A DNA stretch of 43,700 bases, taken from contig NZ_JRKN01000027.1 of NCBI RefSeq assembly GCF_000763905.1, forward strand, positions 1-43,700, read 5' to 3'. Under the pieces are notes generated by a model that saw only the letters and a list, made by a program, of their open reading frames with translations, was not told where the DNA came from and searched no databases. A program made the translations under genes and the position numbers. This DNA is from Paracoccus halophilus (GTDB lineage Bacteria > Pseudomonadota > Alphaproteobacteria > Rhodobacterales > Rhodobacteraceae). Positions 1 to 10,200 of the stretch are shown here, one piece after another. The first letter of the stretch is position 1, and the number at the start of each line of letters is the position of its first letter.

Positions 1-1
1 C

Positions 2-61
2 GCCCAGATCGACAAGGAGGAGATCGACCCCATTCTCAGCATCACTACGAAAGCAGCCTGA
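2..61 (+). CDS. possible C-terminal tail of a gene entering from the left edge
   Basis: An open frame from the first bases reads AQIDKEEIDPILSITTKAA and stops at TGA 59-61. Its mixed charged and hydrophobic composition could be the end of a real protein. It lies beside a truncated insertion sequence, so it may equally be a chance frame. Only 19 residues are visible and no family can be assigned. Confidence 0.2.
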   Translation, partial: AQIDKEEIDPILSITTKAA

Positions 62-117
62 TCATGACCTCAGGCCATCCCGGAAGTTACACCAAATTGA
101 CGGACGTGACCCTCTGA

Positions 118-623
118 TGTCGGAGGCGGCGGTATCCATCGCCAGATGGACCTTGCGCCATTGGCGTCGACCCTGAACACCGTGCTTGCGAGCCTGCCAT
201 TCACCGTCTCCGAGGAACTTGAGCCCATTCGGCGCGGCGCTTGAACCGGTGGCGCGCTCGCGCCGCATTGTCGACGAGCAGGCCCATCGGCCCGGCGACA
301 CGGGATCTGGACCTGCAAGGTCTTCTGACGGCGGCACAGGGTCGTACAATCCGGGACGGGCCAGTCCAGCCCGGCAAGACGCAGCAGGCTGGCGACCATC
401 CCGGCAGTCTGCCTGAGTGGCAGCCTGAACAGGACCTTGATCGAAAGACAGAACTGGATCGCCGCATCCAGGAGCACCGCAGGACGACCGGGGCTGCCAT
501 CATGCGGCGCGAGCCAGGTCATCTCCTTGTCCAACCAGATCAACAGTGATCCGCGCTTGCGCAGCGAAGCAGTGTCGCTGGACCAGTTCGCGGTGCGGTA
601 GCGGGCGGGGATGGTTTGCTCAT
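118..623 (-). pseudogene. decayed IS5-family (IS903-like) transposase, frameshifted and 3'-truncated
   Basis: Pieces of an IS5/IS903-type DDE transposase lie in order in different frames. The start is ATG 623 (MSKPSP), and one base appears lost soon after it. The next frame carries TANWSSDTASLRKRGS, LPLRQTAGMVASLLRLAGLDW and TLCRRQKTLQVQIP. A further shift gives GPMGLLVDN, and after extra bases a third frame carries GLKFLGDGEWQARKHG and RRQWRKVHLAMDTAASDIR. Homology then stops near base 118, so the last third with the final catalytic Asp/Glu is absent. At least three disruptions make it non-functional. Bases 624-690 probably hold the rest of this element's start-side end. It marks the left border of the multicopper-oxidase locus. 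Confidence 0.85.
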
Positions 624-811
624 GCCGGTCCTCTAACCGCATGGATTCGCGCTATGACTCCTTCACCGACAGAGTTCTGAAACAACACCGTGTCACGGCG
701 AACAGGAGCATCGAAAATGTCACCGACCGCGAAAATTTGACCGGGCCGGCGCCGGGCGGAACTTCGAGATCGCGCTGCGCCGCGCCTTCTGAGGGGTGCG
801 CGGCCCCGGCA

Positions 812-1834
812 TCAGGGCAGGCTGATCACCTCGATCGCCACCGGCAGCGCGCGGGCGGCCTCGGTCAGCTTGGCGCCGGTGGTGCGGCGGCCGGCGTCGC
901 GCGCGGCCTGGCCCAGAAGCCCGCCCAGCGTATAGCCGCGCATCGCCTGGCGGTCATGGCCCCCGGCCCGCGCCCAGTCGAACGCCGCGCGGTCCGGCAG
1001 GGCGATGGTGAGGCGACTGCCCTCGGCCACCAGCGCGCCGGCCACCGGCCCCAGCACGTCGAGGCAGCCATAGTAATGCCGCCCCGCCGCACCCCTCTCC
1101 GGCGCCGCCATCGCCAGGATATCCTCTGCCCTGTCGGTCAGTGTCAGCCCGACCGCCCGCGCGCGATAGGCGACATCCGCCGGGCGACCGCCGATCTGCG
1201 CGAAATCCGTCACCCCGGCCTGCCGCATGGCGGTCAGAAGGGCATCGGTGCAGGCCTCGGTCAGCCGGGGCGCGACCGCCTCGGCCAGTCCGGCCAGCGC
1301 GATGCCCGGGCCGCCCTCGACCAGTTCCAGCCGCCGGCCATAGGCCCCGCCGCGGTCGTTGAAACGCGCCGCGGCGGCGGCGAAACCCGCATCCAGCGCC
1401 GCATCGCCCGAGGCGAGAACCCGGATCCGGTCGGAGCCGATCGCCTCGCCCGCGGCCTTCAGCCCGCGCAGATGCGCGACCAGCGATTCCATCACGCCGG
1501 GCGGCGCCTCATAGCGCGGCATGGCCGAGCCCAGCACCCGCCCGTCAGGCGCAACCCCCTCGCGCAGCACCCGCAGCACCGCCGCCGCGTCATAGGGCGC
1601 GGCGCGCGCGGTCAGCGCCGACCAGTGGATCGCCGGAAAGGCGGTGCCGCCCTCGGCCCGGCCCTCGCCATCGGCGCCGTGACAGCCGGCGCAGGCGAAA
1701 CGGCTGGCGGGCAGGCGCACCGCGCCGCCGCCGATGATCGCCTCGGCCCCCGCGCCGCGCAGGAACAGCGCCTCGCCCGGCGTCTCGGCCGCGGCCGCGC
1801 CGCACCACAACAGCGCGATCAGGACGCGGCGCAT
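812..1834 (-). CDS. exported c-type cytochrome fused to a periplasmic-binding-protein-like domain
   Basis: The 340-residue product has a signal peptide (residues 1-16, cleavage near AAAA/ETPG). A class I cytochrome c domain follows: the haem site CAGCH is at 48-52 and a likely axial Met sits in GSAMPRYE (M105). From about residue 135 the sequence changes to one like a type-I periplasmic binding protein (FNDRGGAYGRRLELV, then GCLDVLGPVAGALVAEGSRL), shorter than a full binding protein. The ATG lies inside the end of the Sco gene (16-base overlap), so it is the last gene of the oxidase operon. The likely role is periplasmic electron transfer, perhaps accepting electrons released by the multicopper oxidase or its substrate. 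The binding domain suggests ligand or partner docking. The cytochrome assignment is firm and the partner is inferred. Confidence 0.88.
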   Translation of the reverse strand: MRRVLIALLWCGAAAAETPGEALFLRGAGAEAIIGGGAVRLPASRFACAGCHGADGEGRAEGGTAFPAIHWSALTARAAPYDAAAVLRVLREGVAPDGRVLGSAMPRYEAPPGVMESLVAHLRGLKAAGEAIGSDRIRVLASGDAALDAGFAAAAARFNDRGGAYGRRLELVEGGPGIALAGLAEAVAPRLTEACTDALLTAMRQAGVTDFAQIGGRPADVAYRARAVGLTLTDRAEDILAMAAPERGAAGRHYYGCLDVLGPVAGALVAEGSRLTIALPDRAAFDWARAGGHDRQAMRGYTLGGLLGQAARDAGRRTTGAKLTEAARALPVAIEVISLP

Positions 1835-2448
1835 TCCGGCACGTCGCGGGCCATCGCGATCAGCGCCTCGGGCTCGGGGATGCCGATCACGCGGGTGAAG
1901 CGGTTCGAACAGAAATCCCCGATCAGGAACATCGGGTCATGCGTCTCGATACTGTCGAAGGCGACGCCCAGACTGTCCAGCAGCGGCGAGGTGCCGCGCT
2001 GCCCCGCCGTCAGCCACAGCCAGCGCGGGCTGGCGGCGAATTCATCGGCCGTCTTGCGCAGGGCGGCGGGCGTGTCATTGGCCGGGTCGATGCTGAGGCT
2101 GACCAGCGTGATCCGATCGTCGCCGCCGGCCAGTTCCTGATCGACGCCGTAAAGGATGCCGTTGGTGATGTCGCAGACCGTGTCGCATTCGGTATACATG
2201 AAACTGACGATCACCGGGCCGGCATCGCGCATCCGGGCGACGAAGCCCTCGGTCCGGCCATCGGCGTCGGTGACCGGGATATCGGGCGGGGCCAGGGTCT
2301 CTTGCGCATTGCTTTGCATCTGGCCGGGGGTCATGGTCATCTGCGACATGTCATGGCCCTCCATGTCCTCTTGCATGGTGCCATGGGCGCCGGCCGCGCC
2401 TGCGGCCAGCGCGATTGCCACGAGGGTCGGGATCGGGGAACGGGTCAT
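1819..2448 (-). CDS. Sco1/SenC-family copper chaperone
   Basis: The product is 209 residues from ATG 2448. It has a signal peptide (IPTLVAIALAAGAAGAHG), then a Met/His-rich stretch (residues 25-45, MQEDMEGHDMSQMTM) that could bind copper. The Sco thioredoxin fold carries the metal-binding CxxxC at C88 and C92 (ECDTVCD) and the third ligand His at H170 (ETHDPMF). Sco proteins deliver copper to, or reduce, the copper sites of respiratory oxidases. Here the gene is translationally coupled (ATGA overlap with the propeller gene upstream, 16-base overlap with the cytochrome gene downstream) in an operon headed by a giant copper oxidase, so its client is probably that oxidase. The Met/His-rich N-terminal segment is not part of the core Sco fold. 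Confidence 0.93.
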   Translation of the reverse strand: MTRSPIPTLVAIALAAGAAGAHGTMQEDMEGHDMSQMTMTPGQMQSNAQETLAPPDIPVTDADGRTEGFVARMRDAGPVIVSFMYTECDTVCDITNGILYGVDQELAGGDDRITLVSLSIDPANDTPAALRKTADEFAASPRWLWLTAGQRGTSPLLDSLGVAFDSIETHDPMFLIGDFCSNRFTRVIGIPEPEALIAMARDVPECAAS

Positions 2449-4235
2449 GGTGTCTCCAGCATCAGGGGGTGAAAGCCCGCGCCGTCCGAGGCCGTGACGG
2501 CGATGACGGCAAGGCTGTTGGCGGGCACGGCGACCGGCAGCGTCGCGCGCCCTTCGGCATCGAGGCGCAGCTCCGCCACCGCGCGCCACGGGCTGCGCAG
2601 GCTGCTGACCAGCACGGTCAGGCGGTGGCCTGCGGCCGGCGCCCCGGCTTCGGTCAGAAAGCGCAGATGCACCCGCGAGGGATCGGCGGCGTCGCGCCGC
2701 GCGCGCAGCGTGCCGGGTCGGGCTTCGGGCTGCGCCGTGCCGATGGTTTCGGGCAGCATGGCGCAGAAGGACAGGGCGCCGATCCCGGTCGTCGTCACCA
2801 GCTCATAGCGGCCCGGCCCCGGCAGCATGGCCGAGGTGCGGAAGCGGCCGGTGGCGATCTCGCGAAAGCTCCGGTCGAAGGTGCCGACACGCGCCGGGAT
2901 GCCGCCGCGCAGGCGCAGCGCGCTCATCGGCGGGGCGTCGCCCATGACGCTGTAATCGTGGATCAGAAAGCCGGTATAGTTCTGCGCATGCACCGCCAGC
3001 ATCCCCGGCTGCGGCCAGAGCGAGGCCAGCATCCCCGGTCCCTCGCGCAGCGGCGTCTGCGCCTGTCCCAGCATGACATCGCGCAGCATCGAGGGCTTGC
3101 CCGGCGACACCGTGGCCAGATCCAGCACGCCGACCCGCGACTGATCGGCCAGCATCAGATAGGCGGCGCGGTCGGTGAAGGCGATTTCCGAAACCGGCAC
3201 CCCGGTCGAGATGCGCTGAACCGCGCTGCCGCTGGCCACGTCGATCAGCGCCGCCGGCTGCAGGCGGCCGGGATCATGGGCCAGCATCCAGCGCCCGTCG
3301 ATGCTGGCGACCAGCCGTGTCGCCGGATCGGGCAGAACCACCTCGACCGGGCTTTCGGGCGCGTCCAGATAGTGGATCCAGACCCTCTCGCCCCGCAGCC
3401 GGGCCAGCGCATAGGTGCCGGTCTCATCATCCAGCGGGGCGGCGTCGCCGGCGCCCTGGTCAAGGCGCAGCAGCACCTCTCCGCTGGCCGCATCCAGCAG
3501 CACGGTCGTCTCGGCCCCCGCCGCCGCCAGGGTGCCGCCGCCAATGGCCGGGACCAGCCGGTGCGCGCCGTCCAGAACCCTCACCGGCGCCGCGCCCGGC
3601 CTGACATGCAGCACCGCTCCCGCGCCCTGATCCAGCACCCAGATCGCGCCATCGGCCCCCGCGAATGCGGCGGTGGGGCGCGACAGCCCCCGCGCCAGCA
3701 CTGTCGCGCGGGCGGTCGGGACATTGATCGCCCGGACCTCGCCCGCCTCGGGAAAGGCCGCAAGAAATCGCCTGTTCTCGATATCCGCGGCCAGGCTGGC
3801 GGGCACGCTGTCGAAGGTCGTCGCGCCCATCAGGTTGGCGGTGGCAAGGTTCAGTTCCGGGTCGGCGATGACGAAGGCGCCGTCGCGGCTGGCCACGCCG
3901 ATCACCGGCCCGTTCAGCTTGACCGCCCCGGTGGGCAGGCGCGCGGTGGCCAGAAAGCTGCGGGCGGCCTCGGTGCAGTCCAGATTGCTGTCCGAGACCG
4001 GCCGCAGCCAGCCGGCCAGCGTCAGCCCGGCGGGCGGATCGCGGCCGAGGCTGTTGGCAATGGTGACGGTGATGTCGAAGGGCTGCTCGGGGTCGATCCG
4101 GTCCAGCGCCCGCCCGTCCGCGCCGGTGAAGGCGACCGAGGCGGTCAGCGCCGGGCGCAGATCCGCGCGCGGCTGCGCGCCCGACGCGGATGCGAGGGCC
4201 AGCCCCGACAGGAGGATCAGAACGGATAGGCGCAT
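2445..4235 (-). CDS. exported beta-propeller-like protein of the multicopper-oxidase operon
   Basis: The product is 596 residues with a clear signal peptide (MRLSVLILLSGLALASASGA). Residues 30-90 look like a beta-sandwich (ASVAFTGADGR, FDITVTIANSLG). The central 100-460 region has repeated strand patterns typical of a beta-propeller (GAIWVLDQGAGAVLHVRPG, VAVLD-like VGVLDLATVSPG, VWIHYLDAPE). A second beta-sandwich closes the protein (VHLRFLTEAGAPAAGHRLTVL). I see no haem or copper motif. The start lies 19 bases inside the oxidase gene and the stop overlaps the Sco start as ATGA, so the three are translated together. A scaffold or a partner that binds the oxidase is plausible. The propeller reading rests on repeat pattern only. 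Confidence 0.8.
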   Translation of the reverse strand: MRLSVLILLSGLALASASGAQPRADLRPALTASVAFTGADGRALDRIDPEQPFDITVTIANSLGRDPPAGLTLAGWLRPVSDSNLDCTEAARSFLATARLPTGAVKLNGPVIGVASRDGAFVIADPELNLATANLMGATTFDSVPASLAADIENRRFLAAFPEAGEVRAINVPTARATVLARGLSRPTAAFAGADGAIWVLDQGAGAVLHVRPGAAPVRVLDGAHRLVPAIGGGTLAAAGAETTVLLDAASGEVLLRLDQGAGDAAPLDDETGTYALARLRGERVWIHYLDAPESPVEVVLPDPATRLVASIDGRWMLAHDPGRLQPAALIDVASGSAVQRISTGVPVSEIAFTDRAAYLMLADQSRVGVLDLATVSPGKPSMLRDVMLGQAQTPLREGPGMLASLWPQPGMLAVHAQNYTGFLIHDYSVMGDAPPMSALRLRGGIPARVGTFDRSFREIATGRFRTSAMLPGPGRYELVTTTGIGALSFCAMLPETIGTAQPEARPGTLRARRDAADPSRVHLRFLTEAGAPAAGHRLTVLVSSLRSPWRAVAELRLDAEGRATLPVAVPANSLAVIAVTASDGAGFHPLMLETP

Positions 4236-7200
4236 TGCTCTTTCCCGGCGACCTCCAGCAGGCCCCAGACCCCGCCTGACCGGATCGTCGTCGGCCCGTC
4301 ATGCCACAGATAGGTGCCCTTCTCGATGCGTGGCGTCAGCCAGGCCGAGATGGTCTTGCCCGGCGCCAGCAAGGCCGAGCGCGGAAAGCCGAAGCCGGGG
4401 AACAGGTCGTCGTAATCTGCCCCGTTCATCACGAAGGCGCGCTGCCGGGCGCGGCCGCCGGGATGGACCACCCGGATCACCACCTGTTCCCCCGCGCAGG
4501 CCCGCAGCCTGATCGCATTGGGGTGGCTGATCCAGAAATCGGGCGCGAAGGTCAGCGCGTTCAGGTCGTCGCTGGCCTCGACCCTGAGTCCGTTCGTCGA
4601 CAGCCCCTGCGCGAAGGCGGGCGAGCGATAATTCACCCCCTGCTCGCCCCGGTCATAGCTGTCATCGCAGACAAGGCAGTCGGGCACCATCTTCAGCGCC
4701 GAGCCGGCAAGGCCCTTGACCTCGGCACCCCTTTTGTCATCCCATCTCCAGGAGATCCGGCTGCCCTCGTCCCACAGGTTCAGCCCGTCCTGATAATACA
4801 GCACGAATTCCCGCACCTGTTCCGGCTGCGCCTCGGGCGGCGCGCCGGGCAGCGGATCGGCCAGATACAGGGTCGGGCTGCCATCGCCCGCCTCGGCCGG
4901 GGCTTCGGCAAAACCGACCTGGCAATATTCATACCGACCCTGCAGCGTGCAGTTTTCGTCGCCGCTCTGCCAGCCCTGGGCATCGTCGCGCCGCCAGCTG
5001 GCCGGCACAACGTCGATGGCGCCGAAAAGGCCGTGCTGGACATGCCCGATCACATCCGAGGTGGACCGGATCGGCACCGCCCCGAAGGCATAGGGAACCC
5101 AGTGGACCCGCGCATCCAGCCTCTCGGTGGCAATCGGCCGGGCCAGATCCAGCAGGCGCTGCTGCGCCGCCGACCGGTCAAAACAATCCGGCGCAGCGGT
5201 GCAGACCAGCGCCGCCAAATCCTCCATCCCGCCCTCCGAGGCATCGACGACCGGCGGCACGGCCGGTTCATCCAGCCGCTGGATCAGATCGTTATCGGGA
5301 TAGTCTGCCGCGTCCTGCGGCACCACCGCGACGCCGTAATTGACGCCCAGCAACTGCACCACCGCGCCCTTCGCATCGGTGATCGGCACCAGTTGCAGGA
5401 ACCCGCGCTGTTCGGGCAGCGGGAAGATATCGGTCCCGTCGCTCAGCCAGGGCTCGGGGCCGGTCGCGACGGCTTCGGCAATGGCATCGCCGATCCCGGT
5501 CAGCAAGGCGTTCTGCGCCGCCTCGTCGGGCAGATCCAGCCGCATGCGGCCGGCATAGAACATGAAGATATTGCTGACCGTCACGCCATCGCCCGCGGCG
5601 GCGGGCAGCGCCCGCGCGCCATAGCCATAGGCCAGCGGCAGGTCGCGCAGCACGTCCATCCCCGGCAACGCCACGCTGAGCCCCAGCTGCGCCGAAGGCC
5701 GCAACCCGCCGCGTGGCATTGACGCCTCGACGGGTTCCAGCTTGCCGTCGCTCTTGCCATGTTCGGGCGCGGTCGGCGCCGGATCCGCGTTCAGCGGCGT
5801 GATCGGGGGCAGCCTGGCATCGCCCAGCTCGTCGCGTAACCCATCATCGCTGTCGCGCAGCGCGTTGACAAAGCGCACCCGGACGCAATCGCCCGCCCTG
5901 ACGCGCAGGGTCATGGGGCGCGGGCCGTTGGTATAGGCCGCCCTGACCGCCGCCTTCACCGCCGCGCGCGTCAGATCCTGCCAGCCATCCGCCTCGAGTC
6001 CCTGTTCGAAAAACGCCGTCGGCGACAGCAGCGCCAGCATCAGCCCGTCCGGGTCATGGCGGCCAAGCCCGTAATCCGTGCCCCTGACCGCGGCATCGTC
6101 CCAGACATATCTGGTCTCGACCGCCGCCAGCACCGCCTCGACAACGCGCTGCGTCTCGTTCTCGCCCGGATAGGGACATACAAGGCCGCCGGTCCCCATC
6201 GGCAGCGCGCGCGCAGCCCCGCTGACGGATTCGGTCGGCAGGTTCGCCGGCGCGATGCCCAGTCGGCCGGATATCTTCTCTCCCTCAGCCGACAGCTTGT
6301 CCTGCGGCGCATGCGGATTGTCGGCATTCAGCGAGGCCAGCGTGGCCGGATCCGGCGCATCTTCATTGCCATAGATCCGCATCAGCCCCCATGCGCCGTT
6401 CCACAGCGAATCGACCGAGCCGAAATTATACAGGTAATCCGACGAGTTCCGGGCGACGCGCTGGTCCTGGTCCTGGTCCTGCGGGACCGGCCGCGGCAGC
6501 GGAACGCCCTCGACGCTGACGCCGATATCGGCGCGCAACGAGCCGTTCATCTCGAAATGCTCCGAGATGCCGATCTCCTGCGCGAAGGTCAGCCCTTCCA
6601 GATTGTCGCAGCCGGCCAGCGCGGTCTCGAAATCGCGCCAGAACGGGTCGTGTCCGGCATGGTCCGGCTCGCGGTCGCGCCAGCGCAGATAATCGTCGGG
6701 CCGCCCCTCCAGCCCCGCGCCGGTCCTGAGACAGCGTTCGCGCAGCGACAGGTTGTTCATCCGCTGATCCGACAGGCCCAGCAACTGCCGGCCCGAGGGG
6801 AACGTCTGGTCGATATTGCGCTTGAAGGCCAGCCCGGCAACGTTGAACGTGTGCTGCACCTCCTGCGCACCCTGAACCATGCGGATGACCATGCGTTCGT
6901 TCTGATAGGCTTCCAGCACCGGCGTTTCCGGATCGCCATGCAGGCCCGACAGCAGCGCCCCGCCCATGTCGCCATAGGTGCCCGCGAGCTGCCAGTCGGT
7001 CGAACATTCGCCGAAGGCCGCGGTCTTCAGCGTCTTGACAACCGGGCTGTCCGGTTCGGGAGCATGCTGGCCCGGCACCCCCATGCCCAAGAGCCGGCAA
7101 GCGTCGCTTTGCGCGACGCGGGGTGCGCGCGGTTCCTTGTCGCCGATCCGCAGCGGCAGCGGCGCGTTGCGGTAATTCACCAGATAGGGGTCGTGATGAT

Positions 7201-10200
7201 CGACCGAGATCGCCTCGGGCCGCGCCGGCGGCGCCACCGGCTTGGCCAGCGCGGCGACCGTCGGGTCGGGCGGTGCCGCCGGATGCCCCGCCGCCCGGGC
7301 GCGATACGAGACCATATAGTCGAACAGATCCTGCACCTCCTTGCCCGGCTCGGTCGCGCTGGCGAACAGATCCTTGCCGATATAGCGGTCCTTGTGCGAA
7401 TCGTCGCGATTGGCGCCGCCCGCGATCCATGCCGGCGGCACGTCCTCGGGGTTGAAATACCAGCTGTCCCTGCTCAGCCCGTCGCCCGGTTTCGCATCGC
7501 GCAGCAGATCCTTTTTCGCCGATGCTCCGCACAGCTTTTGCAGGATCAGCGGGCTTAGCCGCCACTTGGCCTCGCAATAGATCCGGCCCATGCCGAATTG
7601 CTCGGCATAGGCGGGGTCGCCGGCATCCAGCACCTCGTTCGCGCCCAGGCCCGATGTGCGGCGCAGTTCGGCCTCGCTGATGCGGTCACGCGGGTCGTAG
7701 AGCAGCGCAAAATCGGCGACCGAGATGGCGAATTCGCGGTAATCGGGATGGGCCGGGTTCTCGCCCTGCACCTTCACCTTGCGCTTGGCGCCGTCCCATA
7801 TCTCGCCACCCCAGGCGACATTGCCATGGCGCGCCGCGGCATCGGGCAGCGGCGCGACGCATTGGTCCTCGTTCTGGGTGCAGATCTCGGCCAGTTCCAC
7901 ATTCAGCGCATCATTCGGCGCGCCGGGCAGATCGCCATAGGCCAGTTCGTTCGCATCCACCCCCGGCTCGATCACCAGCGCCGAATAGAAACCGTGCTGC
8001 TGGATCGAGGAGGGGCCGAAATGATCATGCGAAAACACCGTGCGCAGGGTGCGGTCGCGCAGCTTCGGATCGTCGGAATTGCCGTTCAGGGTCAGCATCG
8101 GATCGGCGAACCAGCGCTGCACCGTGGTCTGGAAGCGGTCGCGATTCTGGGCCAGCGGCCGTCGCCAGATATCGCTGAGTGCGGGCTCGGGCCCGACGCA
8201 TTCGCCCGGCGCCAGCGTGACGCCCGGCGCATCCTCGACGGGCGTCACCAGCCCCGCCGAGGCGCAGCGGCGCAGCGCCAGCTCATCGGCGGCAAAGGTG
8301 CCGTCCTCGTAGTTCCAGCCGTTGCCCGACCCGTCCGAGGCGGTCACGTCGAATTTCACCAGATGGATATGCTGGCCGATCGTGTCGGTCGGGGTCTTGA
8401 CCTGGAAATCGTCCAGCGCCAGTTCCTTGGGCAGTTCGTTCGTATGTCGGAACTCGATGCACTCGCCCGAGATGGCGCGGAAGAAGAACGGCTCTTCGGT
8501 GTCGCTGATGGTGGGCGAGATCGGCTTTGCCCCGGTCCTCAGCACCTGATCCTTGAAGCGTAGCGATTCCTGCGTGCGGACATTGATGCGCGCCTGCGGA
8601 TCGTGCCAGCCGGCGCGGTTGACCACCATGTCCAGCTGCACCGCCGACACCTCATAGCGGCGATAGCCGATCAGCAGCGGATCGCGCCAGAAATTCGTCT
8701 CGGACCCGTAAAGCGGGTCCTTGAGCGCGGCGCCCTCGGCACGCCCCACCCGGCCGGTGCCGCAGGGATCGGCGAAGGGCGCGCCCGGCTTGGGCGGGGC
8801 GCCGTTCACGTAAAGCCCCCTGCCCCGGTCCTCGGGATCCGACTGGTCGGGCAATTGGGCATGGCCGGTCGCATAACTGCCGTCGAAATCGCCGCCGCCA
8901 TCCGGCTCGGGCAGGTCAGAGCCGCGCACATCCGACAGGTTCAGCTGCCCGTTCAGCCCGTCGGCGCGGTAAAGCCGGCCATTATAGTGAAACCCCATCG
9001 CCGCGCGTTCCAGCCGCGTGCCGTCATTCGGCAGGGTCTCGATCCTCGCGCTGGTCAGATGTTCGCTCAGATCGCCAAGCGCGAATGCCTTGGCCACGAC
9101 CTGCGAGGTCAGCGCCCCGCGCTTATCCGTCGACAGCGCGTCGAAGGCGGCGGGCTTCAACTTGTTGCCGATCTCTGCGGATAGCATGAAGCCGGGCTTG
9201 CGCGTCGATCCGTCCATGACCACATGCCGGCCCAGCCCGCCATCCAGCCAACCCTCGCCGGTCACGCGTGTGTCGATCTCGGCCCGCGTGGTCGTCTGCT
9301 GGGGCAGCAGGTCCTGGATCGCGTCGGCGGGTTCCGTGCCCTCGGGCGGCGTCAATTCGCGGGCGATATCCAGCGGCGGCTGCGGCGGGCGGTGGCCGGG
9401 CTGGCCGGCGATATAGAAGGGAAAGCCCGGCATCGGCGTCTTCGCCTCGGCCTTCAGCACCGGGGTCGCGCCGCTTGTGTCCACATCCTCTTCGCTGGCA
9501 TAGGTCGGCAACAGCGGCAAGGGCTCGCCCGGCAGCGGGATCAGCGCGGGGATAGGGGTGCCAAGGCTTTCGTCGGGGTCCGAGCCGTCCTCGGGCCCGA
9601 TCCAGCGCCCGGTCAGCCGCTCGACGCTGCCGGGGCGGCTGTGGCCGCGATCGGCGGCCTCGGGGAATTCGGTCGACAGGCTTGCATCTACCTGCCCGTC
9701 GGGCATCTTGCGGGTGCCGTCCTCCAGCACGTCATGGACCCGCCACAGCGCCCACATGCCCTGCGCGAAATGCGGGTAAAGATGGCAGTGGAAGATGGAA
9801 TCGCCCACCGTCCGGTTGCGGTTGCCCGAGCCCTGCGTGTCCCACCAGCCCTTGTCCTTGCCGTTCAGGTCGCGCAGCCCGCCGTGATAGATATTGTAGG
9901 TAAAGCCCTGCTGCGGCGCGACGGTCTGGCTGTCCAGATAGGCCCCCCGGCCGGGATCGTTGCCGGCGAACCACTGATGCGCATGCAGGTGGAACACATG
10001 GGTTTCCTTCGGCCCGGCGTGAAAATTGCGAAACACCACCGGATCGTTCAGATAGGAATGATGCACGTTCGACGGATCGTCGGCATACCATTCCAGCAGC
10101 GCCGGATCGCCATTCGCCCATGAGGTCAGGAAGAATTCCTCATAGAGGCATTCCTTGCATTCCGATGCCGGTCCGATGCCCTTGCGATTGGCCAGCAGCA

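Noticed and set aside
611..2140. Long plus-strand frame over the cytochrome and Sco genes
   Set aside because: Arg/Gly/Pro-rich composition without any family pattern, antisense to genes with clear haem and copper motifs; typical high-GC shadow.
2415..4229. 604-codon plus-strand frame opposite the propeller gene
   Set aside because: His/Gln/Arg-rich antisense reading of a gene with a signal peptide and good overlaps; no domain seen.
6461..6482. TGGTCC-type hexanucleotide repeats inside the oxidase gene
   Set aside because: Three-odd copies encode QDQDQDQ in frame; too short to call a variable repeat or switch.
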